DNA of 64,000 nt from Adiantum capillus-veneris (Eukaryota > Streptophyta > Polypodiopsida > Polypodiales > Pteridaceae): assembly GCA_014529385.2 (NCBI GenBank), contig CM043963.1, positions 100,792,912-100,856,911 of the forward strand, written 5' to 3'. The notes under the pieces were generated by a model. The model had not been told where the DNA came from and searched no databases. It saw nothing but the letters and a program-made list of their open reading frames with translations. Both the position numbers and the translations under genes were made by a program. How positions within the stretch are numbered: the first letter of the stretch is position 1; every line of letters begins with the position of its first letter. Positions 10,929 to 20,482 of the stretch are shown in pieces.

Positions 10929-13900
10929 TCATACCGTTTGAAATGAGCTTGTCACCCTTTGAAACCAATTGTTCCAGTTGGTAATAGGTGAGGATTTTAA
11001 CCAATAGTTTTCGACCGCCCTATGCGTTTCATCTAGTTGCAAGGGTGGTAAGGTACTCTCCCAGGATCGAACTTGAAGTGGTTCATCAGGTGATTCTTGA
11101 ACACTGGGAGGTGTGGATTCTTTTGTAGCTTCATGGAGGTCCACTACTCTAGATGGAGGCTGTGTAGAAGCTTTTACCTCTATGGATGTATTACATGAGG
11201 AGCTAGAATCTTCATGGGACTCCCCCCTTCCTGAGCTAGGTGGAACAAATCGTTCTTTCTTTGGTACCCAAACTAGCTCGGGAGCGGGTGTGTAGCATTC
11301 TGTGATTTTTTTCTTTTCACGATCATTGATTCGTTTTGGAGCTACGGGATTGGGCTCACTTGGGTCAGGTGATAGGTAAGAGCACAATCTACGTTTTGGC
11401 ACCCAGATTTGATCATTTCCTTGATAGTAGCCTTGGGCTTCCAATAGTCGTTTAGGGATCCATCGCAACATTTTCTTACTTTTCTTGGAGCGAGTGGTAC
11501 GTTTCTTACAAGGCTTCTGTTTTTTAGCACTAGCTATGGTCACTAAAGAAGCTTTAGGGACCCACTTGTATGTTTTCTTCGTTACCTTAGGATGAGTCTT
11601 GTCAGAAGCGATATGCATTGTTTGTAGCATATTTAAGGGTACAGGAATTTCATCCCCCTCAGGTGTTACCCAGGTCGTCCCCCTATTTCCCCAAGTGTCT
11701 ATGGTTGATGCTAGGTGTACCCAATCCACATTGTCCGACTCAGTCATACCCGGTAACACATCCATGTAAGGAGAATCTTGGCCAATGTCTGTATCCTTCT
11801 TACAAGTGTAACAATATTGTAGTGGGGCCGAGTGAACTGTGGTGTCAGAGCGATGATCAATAATGGTTTTACTCCCTAAGGGGTGTACCTTACCAGTCAC
11901 CAAATCCACTCTAAGGACAGAGTCTTGGAATTGCAAATAGACATGATTTTTAGACCAATCGTGAACCATTTGTGCTTCCCTCATGAATGGTCGTCCTAAA
12001 ATCATTTCATATGACATAAGGTGTTTAGAGAAATCCATTACAATGAACGTATGTCGTACCTTGTGTCCTAGAACTTTGATCTTAAGATCCTTGAGCATCC
12101 CCATAGGTTTGGCTATGGTACCATTTGCCATCTTTACCACAATGTTAGTAACACTGAGGCGGGGTTTTCCCATGGATTCCCAACAATCTTTTGTAACGAT
12201 GCTAACTCCCGCACCACCATCAAGAATTCCCTTTATAGTTAATCCCTTGGTAGTGATGGGTAGGGTCGCATTAGACTCGTCGCCTTCAAAATACTGCCCT
12301 AATTCGTTAATGGGTACCTCGATCACAGACTCGTGTCCATCTAATTCAAGTGATTGCACATGATTTTCCTCATCAATCATAATCGAGTCAGGCCTATTTG
12401 GTTGTGCAAACTGCGGTAATCCCGTTCGTAGCTCTCCGTTAAGGAATGCTCGAAGTGCAAGGAATAACTCAGGATCTCCATACAGCTTTGCTATGATCGT
12501 GGTTCGGACCTCAGAAGACATGAAGTCCACGAGTTTGGCAACATTCATTGGCGTTTTGCAGGGTGTAGGTCCTTGACTAGGAACTGGTGAGGATGGAATC
12601 TCATATTCCTCAATGGGATCAGGTATTCCTTCGTTAAACATCCTTTCCAACAAGAAGGGTGTATGCTCACTTTCTGATGTCCCGTCCTCACTCCCTTCTT
12701 GGATGATACTAGATATGACTAACGGTCTATGGTTCATGTGGGGTGGATGAACTTGCGTGGGAAACACTGTTTCATGAATTTTGACCTGCATGGGTTCTGG
12801 TTCTAGTTTCCTTTGAGTCTCCTCCACTAAATCTCTTAGATGTTTCACCTGCTCAATCTCGTCTACTGGGTTTGGGTACGTCCCAATCTTCTTTTTACGA
12901 TTCTTCCCTTTTTGCCCCTGCGGTTTATCTTGGGGGTCTTGGATTGGATTTGGAAACACTTGTGGTGTTTTCAGAGGCTCTTTATGGTTTTCTCTTATTC
13001 GGTTTTCATTTGGTTCCATGTTACGGTTTTCTTTGTCGGTCTTTCCCTTTGTGGTATTGGTTCTAGTCTCCATTGTCTCGACTGAATCTGAATCATCCTC
13101 GAGGTCATTCATATACACGGGGTCATCTCCTGTTCCTATGTTTGTTTTGGAACTTGGCTTTGAATTTTCCGTATTCTGCGACTTCTTCCTTCGTGTCTTC
13201 TTTTTCTTTGCTTGGATAACTGACGCGGTATCTCTCTCTTCGAGGATATGTCCTGGCCCTTGAAGCATGGACCGTGTAATCGCATAAGCAGGTGCGACGA
13301 GTGGTATTGGCGATGTCACACTAGCAATTTCGACCAAATTCAGGGGTGTGATTTTAGGCGCATTTGGGTTATAGGGGTATTGGGCAATCAAGTGATCTAT
13401 GCCACAACGATTACATGTGAGTATTGGCATTGCAGAAGTGCTCCCTTGATTCATTTGCATCTGTGCAGCATTCTTTTGCAGCCTAATAGGGCACTCCGCT
13501 ACTCGATGTGGTCCACCACACTCGTAGCATTGAAGAGGTGGCCTCCTAGCCTGGTTGTTGATATTTTGACCTCTGGATGCGAGAGCAGCAGCTTGATAAA
13601 CCGGCTTGACTTGTCCCCAACAATCTTCCATGTAGTATATAGGACACTCTTCCAATGTATCAAGTCCGTAGGCAATACTAGTGTCTATTTCCTCCTCACA
13701 GCCATCTGCATAAGCATTAGATGGCTCGCAACCCACTTGGTTCATAGGGGCGACTCTTGGATGCGGGGGCTGCGGTCCTAGCACAGGAGGTGGTAACGGT
13801 GTAGCTTGTACAACATTTTGAGATCTAGGGACCATGTGTCGCGGTAGTTGCTCAACAGGTGGAGTAGGCATCAATACAGGAGCTCGAGGCGCATCCGTCC

Positions 13901-16109
13901 AGGCTACAGGTGGTCTATTTGCCATCATACGTTTGATCATTAAACAATCCTTAGCTTGGTGACCGTACCTACCACATGCGTTGCAAGTTCCATTAAATTT
14001 TACTCTAAACGTAGGGCACTCACTAGTGCTATGTGGACCTAAGCAAATGGAACACCATTGTTGCTCCCTTCTTGGATACATGTGACTATTTTGAGGGGGT
14101 CGATTATCCTTAAGAGACTCTTGGATTGCCTTGGTGAGGTCTGTCAAGAATGTCTCAAATACCTTTGGCTCATTGGCAATGGGCTTTGCAGTCATGGGTT
14201 CATACTCAATGGCTTGTGAGCTAGTGGATCTCGTGTCGGTAGACACCCTCATGCCTGCTATCATCAAGTTGTCCTCTAATTGGATTGCATTGGCAGTGAC
14301 ATTTTCCCAGGTTGTGATACCTCTAATCACTAGTCCATTATAGATTCCTTCATTCCTCAACCCTCGAATGAATCGATCAAGCAGTTGGTTATTGTTGAAG
14401 CGCTCATTTACAGGGCAACGACAGTTTAAGTGCTTTAGATGACTAATGAAGTCCCTTACTGACTCTCCTTCCTTACGTTCGGCCTTCTGTAGCTGAGATG
14501 CTACACCCCAAAGCACACCTTCTCGTATGTACTCCTTTAGAAACAACCTTCGAAGGGTAGGGTAGATTGTTTTCTCGTCCACCCTTAGGGTCCTATACCA
14601 ATCTCCAGCCTTCCCACTTAATGTCAAGCTTAAGGCATTGCACTTATGTAGTTCGTTGCGTTCCCCTAAGGAATCACATACTTGTTCAAACACTTCAATG
14701 TGTTTCCTAGCATCTTCGTCCCCATTGAATTTTTGCGTGAGTTTGGCAATTTGTACTGCCTTACTTCTAGGCTCTCTATCAGATGCATGACGCATATTTT
14801 CCGCGATAGATCGACCTATGGTTTGAGCAAACGCTGCCAAGTCACCTATGTGAGGAGGTAGGGCCGGTGGAGGTACTCTTGGAATCATATGTGGGAGAGG
14901 AACGGGTGCCGGTCTTGGCATATGTGTGGATGATGCAGGATATGGAACATAACCGGGCATAGGTCCACTCGGATAAGAGCTAGGGAGCGGCACTCGAGGA
15001 GCATAAGCAAGTGGTACAATTGGAGGTGTGGGGGCCATGTGTGCATAAGGGGCTAGAGGCACATACGGTCGAGGCCCCATATTAGGTACTACGACACTAG
15101 GTAGTGGCACTGCGCTAACCGTAGATGTCATCGGTACATTCTCTGTCAGGCTTATCCCTGGAGTGAGCACTGTGTTTTCCTTGATAGAGGGTTGAGCCAA
15201 GTTAGGGAAGCTAAAGTTTTCGCTCGGAGGCTCAGATTGCATAGAGACCCCAGGTGAAATGACGTAAGATGGGTCCATGGGGCTCATTAGAGGAGTCTCC
15301 ATTTGTGATAGAGTAGGCTGTTGAGCCTTGCTCGTATCCAAAAATCTCATGGGGCCAGTTGAGAGTATATTTACCCCTCGGTTTTGCCTTTCTGATTGAA
15401 TAATGCCATGGATAACATTACAGATCATTTTCTGTCGATCTTCGATGCTCGTGGCACTAGAGGTGGATTCTACAATCTCTATCCATCCTACATGGTAGGC
15501 GTGGCCAGAGTGTAGATCCGTCAACACCTCAGTGTGGAGGTCGTATGTCCAATGATCATTAATGAACAATCCTTCTAGAGTCGACGTGTTAACGGTTTCT
15601 TGTGAGGTAGAAGCAATGTTGCTCCCCGTGGTTTTACTTGTCACCAACGGTACTCTAGAGGGAACTTCTGAAGGAGGCAGCTCAACAGGGCCTTCTTGGT
15701 AAGAAGTTGGCAGGATATCCACATGGACACTCTTTGGGGGTGTGGGGTCCACGTGCGATGTGAAAGGAGAGTCCACTTCCCCACCCCCTTCGTGTGCTTC
15801 ATTTGCATCAGGTTCCGAGCGAGTAGCTCTACCTAATGTTTCCATGAAACGGCTAAATATACTAGTACTAGGCTGTGGAGCTTCGGGAGGTGCATGGCCT
15901 TCTCTCTCAGTGTTTTGGGTAGGGTATGCTTCCATGATTTCTGAGTCGGAGGAGGAATCACTAGCGGCTATTTTAGGGTCTTGGGTGGTGCTACCTTGTG
16001 TCCCCGCTGAGGGTCTAGATCCTATCGTGGATGGGTAATGGGTGTCCGTATGAACAGAGGCACCCTCAATATGCTCGTGTTCTAGCACCTGCCCAGAGCG
16101 TAAGTGCAT
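10929..16109 (-). CDS. A1 Gag-protease polyprotein, intact
   Basis: A 1,726-codon frame starting MHLRSG, the N-terminus style of plant Athila/Tat Gag. After a long Pro/Ser-rich region, a retrotransposon Gag domain lies at about residues 448-620 (KLTQKFNGDEDARKHIEVF, GDWYRTL, GESVRDFISHLK). Zinc knuckles follow: CSICLGPHSTSEC (~686), CNACGRYGHQAKDC (~706), CYECGGPHRVAEC (~860) and a fourth near 897 whose last Cys is Tyr here but Cys in A2 and A3. A retropepsin with active site ILDGGAGVSIV lies near 1,293-1,300 and has the ILGRPF motif. The tail (~1,510-1,625) carries four KWVPK/RWIPK-type motifs. It ends with TGA and no RT follows. It should form particles and cut itself; replication enzymes must come from elsewhere. 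Several proline-rich ORFs on the other strand are shadows. Confidence 0.9.
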   Translation of the reverse strand: MHLRSGQVLEHEHIEGASVHTDTHYPSTIGSRPSAGTQGSTTQDPKIAASDSSSDSEIMEAYPTQNTEREGHAPPEAPQPSTSIFSRFMETLGRATRSEPDANEAHEGGGEVDSPFTSHVDPTPPKSVHVDILPTSYQEGPVELPPSEVPSRVPLVTSKTTGSNIASTSQETVNTSTLEGLFINDHWTYDLHTEVLTDLHSGHAYHVGWIEIVESTSSATSIEDRQKMICNVIHGIIQSERQNRGVNILSTGPMRFLDTSKAQQPTLSQMETPLMSPMDPSYVISPGVSMQSEPPSENFSFPNLAQPSIKENTVLTPGISLTENVPMTSTVSAVPLPSVVVPNMGPRPYVPLAPYAHMAPTPPIVPLAYAPRVPLPSSYPSGPMPGYVPYPASSTHMPRPAPVPLPHMIPRVPPPALPPHIGDLAAFAQTIGRSIAENMRHASDREPRSKAVQIAKLTQKFNGDEDARKHIEVFEQVCDSLGERNELHKCNALSLTLSGKAGDWYRTLRVDEKTIYPTLRRLFLKEYIREGVLWGVASQLQKAERKEGESVRDFISHLKHLNCRCPVNERFNNNQLLDRFIRGLRNEGIYNGLVIRGITTWENVTANAIQLEDNLMIAGMRVSTDTRSTSSQAIEYEPMTAKPIANEPKVFETFLTDLTKAIQESLKDNRPPQNSHMYPRREQQWCSICLGPHSTSECPTFRVKFNGTCNACGRYGHQAKDCLMIKRMMANRPPVAWTDAPRAPVLMPTPPVEQLPRHMVPRSQNVVQATPLPPPVLGPQPPHPRVAPMNQVGCEPSNAYADGCEEEIDTSIAYGLDTLEECPIYYMEDCWGQVKPVYQAAALASRGQNINNQARRPPLQCYECGGPHRVAECPIRLQKNAAQMQMNQGSTSAMPILTCNRCGIDHLIAQYPYNPNAPKITPLNLVEIASVTSPIPLVAPAYAITRSMLQGPGHILEERDTASVIQAKKKKTRRKKSQNTENSKPSSKTNIGTGDDPVYMNDLEDDSDSVETMETRTNTTKGKTDKENRNMEPNENRIRENHKEPLKTPQVFPNPIQDPQDKPQGQKGKNRKKKIGTYPNPVDEIEQVKHLRDLVEETQRKLEPEPMQVKIHETVFPTQVHPPHMNHRPLVISSIIQEGSEDGTSESEHTPFLLERMFNEGIPDPIEEYEIPSSPVPSQGPTPCKTPMNVAKLVDFMSSEVRTTIIAKLYGDPELFLALRAFLNGELRTGLPQFAQPNRPDSIMIDEENHVQSLELDGHESVIEVPINELGQYFEGDESNATLPITTKGLTIKGILDGGAGVSIVTKDCWESMGKPRLSVTNIVVKMANGTIAKPMGMLKDLKIKVLGHKVRHTFIVMDFSKHLMSYEMILGRPFMREAQMVHDWSKNHVYLQFQDSVLRVDLVTGKVHPLGSKTIIDHRSDTTVHSAPLQYCYTCKKDTDIGQDSPYMDVLPGMTESDNVDWVHLASTIDTWGNRGTTWVTPEGDEIPVPLNMLQTMHIASDKTHPKVTKKTYKWVPKASLVTIASAKKQKPCKKRTTRSKKSKKMLRWIPKRLLEAQGYYQGNDQIWVPKRRLCSYLSPDPSEPNPVAPKRINDREKKKITECYTPAPELVWVPKKERFVPPSSGRGESHEDSSSSCNTSIEVKASTQPPSRVVDLHEATKESTPPSVQESPDEPLQVRSWESTLPPLQLDETHRAVENYWLKSSPITNWNNWFQRVTSSFQTV
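11222..11232 (-). other. Internal polypurine-like tract, copy 3, inside gag-pro
   Basis: The same AGGAAGGGGGG 11-mer on the - strand, within the coding region of the Gag tail. A2 has it at 23,657-23,667 and A3 at 39,446-39,456. Confidence 0.5.
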
Positions 16110-17082
16110 GTGCTTTTGATACCCTAAGGTGTCAAAAAGCTGCTCTAGGAGGCCTTCTGACTAGTTTTTAGCGTGTTTTTTGTTTATTTTTTTGCTAGAT
16201 TTTTTAGAGCGTGTCGTGGAATGGGCCGTGTGATAGCTCGAAACGAGCGTATCAGTCAGAGGGTCGTGCCGTGCTTTACAGCCCTCCGTTTGGTCACTCT
16301 ATGCCCTCGGAATCCCTAAAACTGTCAATTTCCAGTAGGGAACTAGGCCCAAACTAGAAAGTCTAAGGGTGCAAGTGGGAAGAGAAAGGAGGAGAGTGGA
16401 GGACTTGTCCCACATGCTCTCATTCTCTCTTGAGGGAGTAGGGTATATATATAAAAGTGAGTCTAGTATATATCATAGGACTGAGGCCTGAGGCCTGGGC
16501 CTGGGCTTGGGAAAATGATCCCGATCCCGATCTATCTTTTATACAAACCAACCCGTCCGTTTTAAGAGTCACGTGTTTTATTTTCGAAAAATTTCGCCGC
16601 CCGCTCTCTCGCGTTTTTAATTTCCAAGTTTTATTTATTTATTTATTTATTTTTAGAATTTTTTTTTCAGAATTTTTTTTTTTTTGGCGCAGACAATACA
16701 GAAATTGAAAACGCAGATATGCAGAAATTGCAGAAAACGCAGACATGCAGAAATTTCAGAAAACGCAGAAATTGAAAAAACGCAGGTACGCAGAAAATTG
16801 AAAAACGCAGAAATGCAAAAATTGCAGAAAAAACGCAGAAATTGCAAAAAATTAAAAAAACGCAGAAATGCAAAAAATTGCAGAAATTGGAAACGTCGAA
16901 CTTGAAAATGCAGAAATTGCGGAAATTAAAAAAACACAGACAATAGCAGAAATTGAAACTTGACAGCAAATGCAGAAAACGCAAAAAACAGAAATCTCCA
17001 CACACTCCTTCCCTGCCTTTCCTATGATAGAAATTGCACCACAAGGAAGCGTAAAGTGCTAACCGAGCTTAGTGTAGGGCAT
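16110..17082 (-). repeat. A1 leader with tandem minisatellite
   Basis: About 0.97 kb between primer site and gag start. The part at ~16,690-16,990 is a degenerate tandem array of a roughly 10-17-base unit (GCAGAAATTG / GCAGAAAACG on the + strand). A2 has a related but differently arranged array at ~29,033-29,350, and A3 at ~44,950-45,210. The part nearest gag is conserved between copies, including a segment with TATATATA near 16,445. No gene is seen; Phe/Cys-rich ORFs in the array are by-products of the repeat. Confidence 0.75.
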
Positions 17083-17101
17083 ATCCCCGGCAACGACGCC
17101 A
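17083..17101 (-). other. A1 primer-binding site for tRNA-Asp
   Basis: The + strand reads ATCCCCGGCAACGACGCCA, the 3' end of plant tRNA-Asp(GUC) plus CCA with one mismatch (GGC to GAC). It lies 6 bases inside the LTR. A2 has the same at 29,441-29,459; A3 at 45,322-45,340 has a different single mismatch. It is not a tRNA gene because only the acceptor end is present. Confidence 0.85.
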
Positions 17102-17107
17102 AAAATG

Positions 17108-17355
17108 TGCGCTCCTTGCCGCACTGTCGAAGCAAGGGACTTGCCAATACACCGTATGCGAGCCACAAACGGCTCCAAGCACACAACAAGCCTAAACTAG
17201 CAAGCTCAAGAAAACAAAGGGTGTGTCACTCACCGCTCTACGCTCGCCTTCGAGGTGGATTCCTTGCCGTGATGAAGAAGAAGCTGCAGTCATGCCGCGC
17301 TCAACCGCTTCGCCGCCGTCGTGCCTTCGTAATGCTCGATCGCACACACACTCTC

Positions 17356-17390
<35 letters not shown>

Positions 17391-17685
17391 AGGAGGTTAA
17401 GAAGAAGAAGATGGAGATGGAGCAAGAGCACTCTTCAATTGCACAAATGAGAGAATGAGTAAAAATTAGGTTTAGTTGGCTTTTATAGGAGCTCACCCCA
17501 TTCACACTTGGGCGCCCATGCTTAACCAACTAATCCCTTGAATGTCCAAGTTAAAGTGCGCCTCTCATTGGCGATCACTCTTACCCTTTTCCTATTGGTC
17601 CGACAAGCCCGGTACCTGACTCTACTTAAATAAATAATACAACGTTTATAGATCATAGGGTGTCCGTGTGCCGTGAGGGTTAACA
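17108..17685 (-). repeat. A1 5' LTR
   Basis: 578-bp LTR with TGCGCTCC at the inner and GGTTAACA at the outer end on the + strand, followed directly by the ATTAC duplication. Its U3 (TATAGATCATAGGG variant) differs clearly from the A1 3' LTR (CCATCGTAGG variant) and matches the A3 LTRs and the inverted arm at 7,774. LTRs of one simple insertion should share one U3. Confidence 0.92.
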
Positions 17686-18330
17686 ATTACCCAAGTTATC
17701 TGTAAAGGTAAAGTTCCCTTGTGCACAATGGATGTGGGCCTTATTTTGCTTTAAGTAGTCAATCCCTAGTATCCCATCAAAGAATCCTAAGGGTAGGGTT
17801 CGAAATTGGGTAGAGGCTGGGTGTCCCCCTAGATCAAAGTCGATTTTTCCTGCAGAGTGTTGAGATACTACCTCCTTGCCGTTTGCTAACTCTACAACTA
17901 GTTTGCTTGTTGGATACTTATCTAGCTTTAGCTTCCTCATGCATCTGGGTGAAAGAAATGAAAGAGTGCTATCACAATCTATAAGGAAGTTAACTTGTTC
18001 ACCTCTGAGAGATCTTGGCGTATGAATGACTGCGTATTGCTCGCAACCATTGGGGTTGTCAATTGCATCGTGCAAGGTTGCTCTCTCCACTGCTTCATCT
18101 CCCAGGCATCCTAGATTCTGAGCGTTGATGTAGTAAAACCCTCCTGCAAGTGTCCAATCGAGCCCCCATCCTCTATCGATACGAGTGGAGTGCGGTGTAT
18201 GAGCCTTCAACAGCATCTCCATGACATCTCGCCTGAATTGGTAAATTGGGGACCGTCGAGCTTGTTCATAAATAAGCTCAAACACTTGGAACTTCCGATA
18301 TTCTAGCACGGGGTCTTCCTGGAACACCAA
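17686..18330 (-). pseudogene. B protease region, start of B pol
   Basis: The frame begins only ~90 nt after the primer site. The first ~95 residues have no recognised domain. A retropepsin follows: NFLIDCDSTLSFLSPR at the usual active-site position (family members have D-S/T-G; here D-C-D, so probably inactive), then VELANGKEV and the GILGIDYLKQNKA motif. It is cut by A1 within DNLGN and continues at 7,746. No Gag domain or zinc knuckle lies between the primer site and this protease, so B lacks a gag in its internal region. Confidence 0.8.
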
Positions 18331-18420
18331 TGCAAGGAGTTCGGATCAGCTACCTATATACCTTAGTTCTTTTTAAATATTCAAACAATATGACTTTATT
18401 TCTCAATCTAACCTAACCTT

Positions 18421-18432
18421 GCTCTGATACCA
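18421..18432 (-). other. B primer-binding site for initiator-Met tRNA
   Basis: The - strand reads TGGTATCAGAGC, the standard plant iMet primer site, two bases inside the LTR end ...CCTCACA. Confidence 0.93.
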
Positions 18433-19476
18433 GGTGTGAGGTCCCCACCCCGCCGTCTCAAACGGCGAATCTGATGGTAAACCTAGTGGTAACTAGATCT
18501 ATAGCGAAAGCAAACAAAGTGGTTCAGGGTTCATCTAGCGGACGATCTCTCATCACTCAAGTTCGAGCCTACTAGCAATGAGATCTAGCTCCACCTCACA
18601 GGGGAAGCGTGATTAACTTGTCTAGCGATCCTACGATCCACCTTCCAAGAGGAGAGAAATCCCGAGTGCCTTTTTTCCCATGTTTCAGAGGCACGTACAC
18701 TTGAGACCTCGCCGCTCTTGGGGCAATGAGTATTACTAGTATCGATTTATAACACTATGGGGACGGAGTGTTCCCGACCAATCAGGACCACCCTTCTCAT
18801 AGGCATTGGCAACCTGAGACACGCCCCCACTTTCCACCCCCACACCCACACTTCCTTGTGTGTCCTAATTATTACCACAATGGTTGTTCAACATAAAAGT
18901 TCCTTGATTAGATTCCGATTCACAGGGTTCGTTAAAACAACCCTTCAACCAATATTATAAATCGGCACCAAGACAGTAATTCTAGTAGAAATTCTACTCA
19001 AACTTATTCATTAAAATTCCAATGTTCTGGAGGTACAACATCCCCCCTCCAGCGAGAGTTTACTCCTCCCGTTGTCGCCTAGCTGCCCATACAACTAGGT
19101 ATGTCCACCACATAGAAAGCACGACATGGACATTCCCACCGCATAGAAAGCAAGAGGTGGGTTCGCACCGCATAGAAAGCAAGTCGTGGGTAGAGGCCCT
19201 AAGCTAGTAACTCTAGCTACTGCGAAATCTTCGCAAGCCGTCCCCTGTGATCAGTAGGGGGATCAGAACTAGTTCAACATTGGAAATAGGAATGAACATG
19301 CCGAGCTAATTTTCCCTAGTAGACATTCTTTCCTTTTTCAAACACTATATCCATCAACCATTCTTTCCTAATTAGAATTTAATATACAATTGAATTCAAA
19401 TGCCGAGGTTTCCATCGGATTTCTCCAATATGTTTAGGGATATGTTCTTTCCTAACTTATCGTATGCAATGTTAAA

Positions 19477-19716
19477 TTAAACAAACTTGAATAAAATGTG
19501 ACCTACCTCCTCCATTTCCTCGTCATTGGCCCGTGAGATGGCCGGTACTTGGTCGTCCATGGGAGCTTTCCCTTTCCCGTTCACGTTGCTTGTTTCTGCC
19601 TCGCGGTCGTGGGCACCACCGAAGCGGGTTCTCTTTACCGAGGCCATTTTATACTCACTACTTACTTGACAAACTTGGAGAAAATAACTAATGTCCGAGA
19701 GTACCATAACAATCAA
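19477..19716 (-). CDS. Short open frame inside the B 5' LTR (second copy)
   Basis: Counterpart of the frame at 3,031-3,270, with few substitutions. It keeps the MASVKRTRFGG-type internal start and the GTAGGT donor-like site after MEE. It is an LTR duplicate, so its conservation partly reflects LTR identity at insertion. Confidence 0.35.
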   Translation of the reverse strand: MIVMVLSDISYFLQVCQVSSEYKMASVKRTRFGGAHDREAETSNVNGKGKAPMDDQVPAISRANDEEMEEVGHILFKFV

Positions 19717-20236
19717 GATGACAGATTAGAATCACTGAATAATTCATTCTATACGAGGTGGTTAGATTTCCTTCAAGACATAGTCATTTATGGATAGTAC
19801 CTTACTTGTTCTATGGGAACTGACTCTAAAATTAAATACTTGGCCTAGGTAATTAGGAATTTCATATTTTTACTAATCAAATTACTAGAGGGTGAATTAG
19901 ACATGCTAAATCACTTTCCTAATGTAAGTAGAGAAATGCAGAATCTCCATATGCATAGGTGAGAGAATTCTTCCTTCCTAGTGGATTAATGACGGATTAA
20001 TTTCCCTTAATTGCATCCTAATCTATGAACAGACTGAATCTAACTTAGCTATTCAAACATTGTGTGGTAATGGGATGAATTTGACCAATTTCACATCATT
20101 AGCGGCTTGATAATTATTTATTGTGATGACTAGCGGAAGATTTCTTCTTACTAATCATGCATCAATCTATGATTAGGGGAGGTTAATTGCTTGCAATATT
20201 AACAATTGGATGATGATTATGTAATAGACTAATGAT

Positions 20237-20482
20237 CCCGGGGAGGTCACCTAATAAAAATGTAACCTATCACGTGAGTTCAACAAAAGGGTATTTACAG
20301 TTCTTGAAACTAACAGAAATATATATACAGAAGGGCATTATTTTTTCAAAATTAAAAAAAACTTACAGATTTTAAAGAAAAGGATACATTATATTCCGAA
20401 CAAAATTCACAGATAAGGGGTTTTACAAACATGTCTTGAACGCACGTGATATGGTAGTTTTACACATAGTGAACCCCCCGAG
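20237..20482. mobile_element. MITE, hAT-like by TSD length
   Basis: 246 bp present in this B LTR and absent from the other (empty site near 3,780). It is flanked by the 8-bp duplication CTAATGAT (20,229-20,236 and 20,483-20,490). The ends form imperfect terminal inverted repeats: CCCGGGGAGGTCAC at the left, and CTCGGGGGGTTCAC as the reverse complement of the right end (11 of 14 match). No coding capacity. 8-bp duplications are typical of hAT; the family is not identified. Confidence 0.8.

Larger units (their letters stand above)
7774..17685 (-). mobile_element. Element A1: gag-pro-only LTR retrotransposon with an extra inverted LTR
   Basis: Inserted in B's pol with the perfect 5-bp duplication ATTAC (7,769-7,773 and 17,686-17,690). 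From right to left, in element direction, it has a 5' LTR (17,108-17,685), a tRNA-Asp primer site, a repeat-rich leader, an intact 1,726-codon gag-protease gene, a second 143-codon ORF, a polypurine tract and a 3' LTR (8,295-8,878). Beyond the 3' LTR comes a truncated inverted LTR (7,774-8,294), so both outer ends read TGTTAACC inward. No RT, RNase H or integrase sequence is present, which makes it non-autonomous. Confidence 0.9.

Noticed and set aside
11113-16038. Several 60-177-codon + strand ORFs within gag-pro
   Set aside because: They are antisense shadows of the intact 1,726-codon frame and have no independent features.
16653-17044. Phe/Cys-rich ORFs opposite the A leader
   Set aside because: Produced by the tandem GCAGAAATTG array; reading frames and lengths differ among copies.
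17083-17101. tRNA-Asp-like sequence
   Set aside because: Only the 3' acceptor end is present, directly beside an LTR; it is a primer-binding site, not a tRNA gene.
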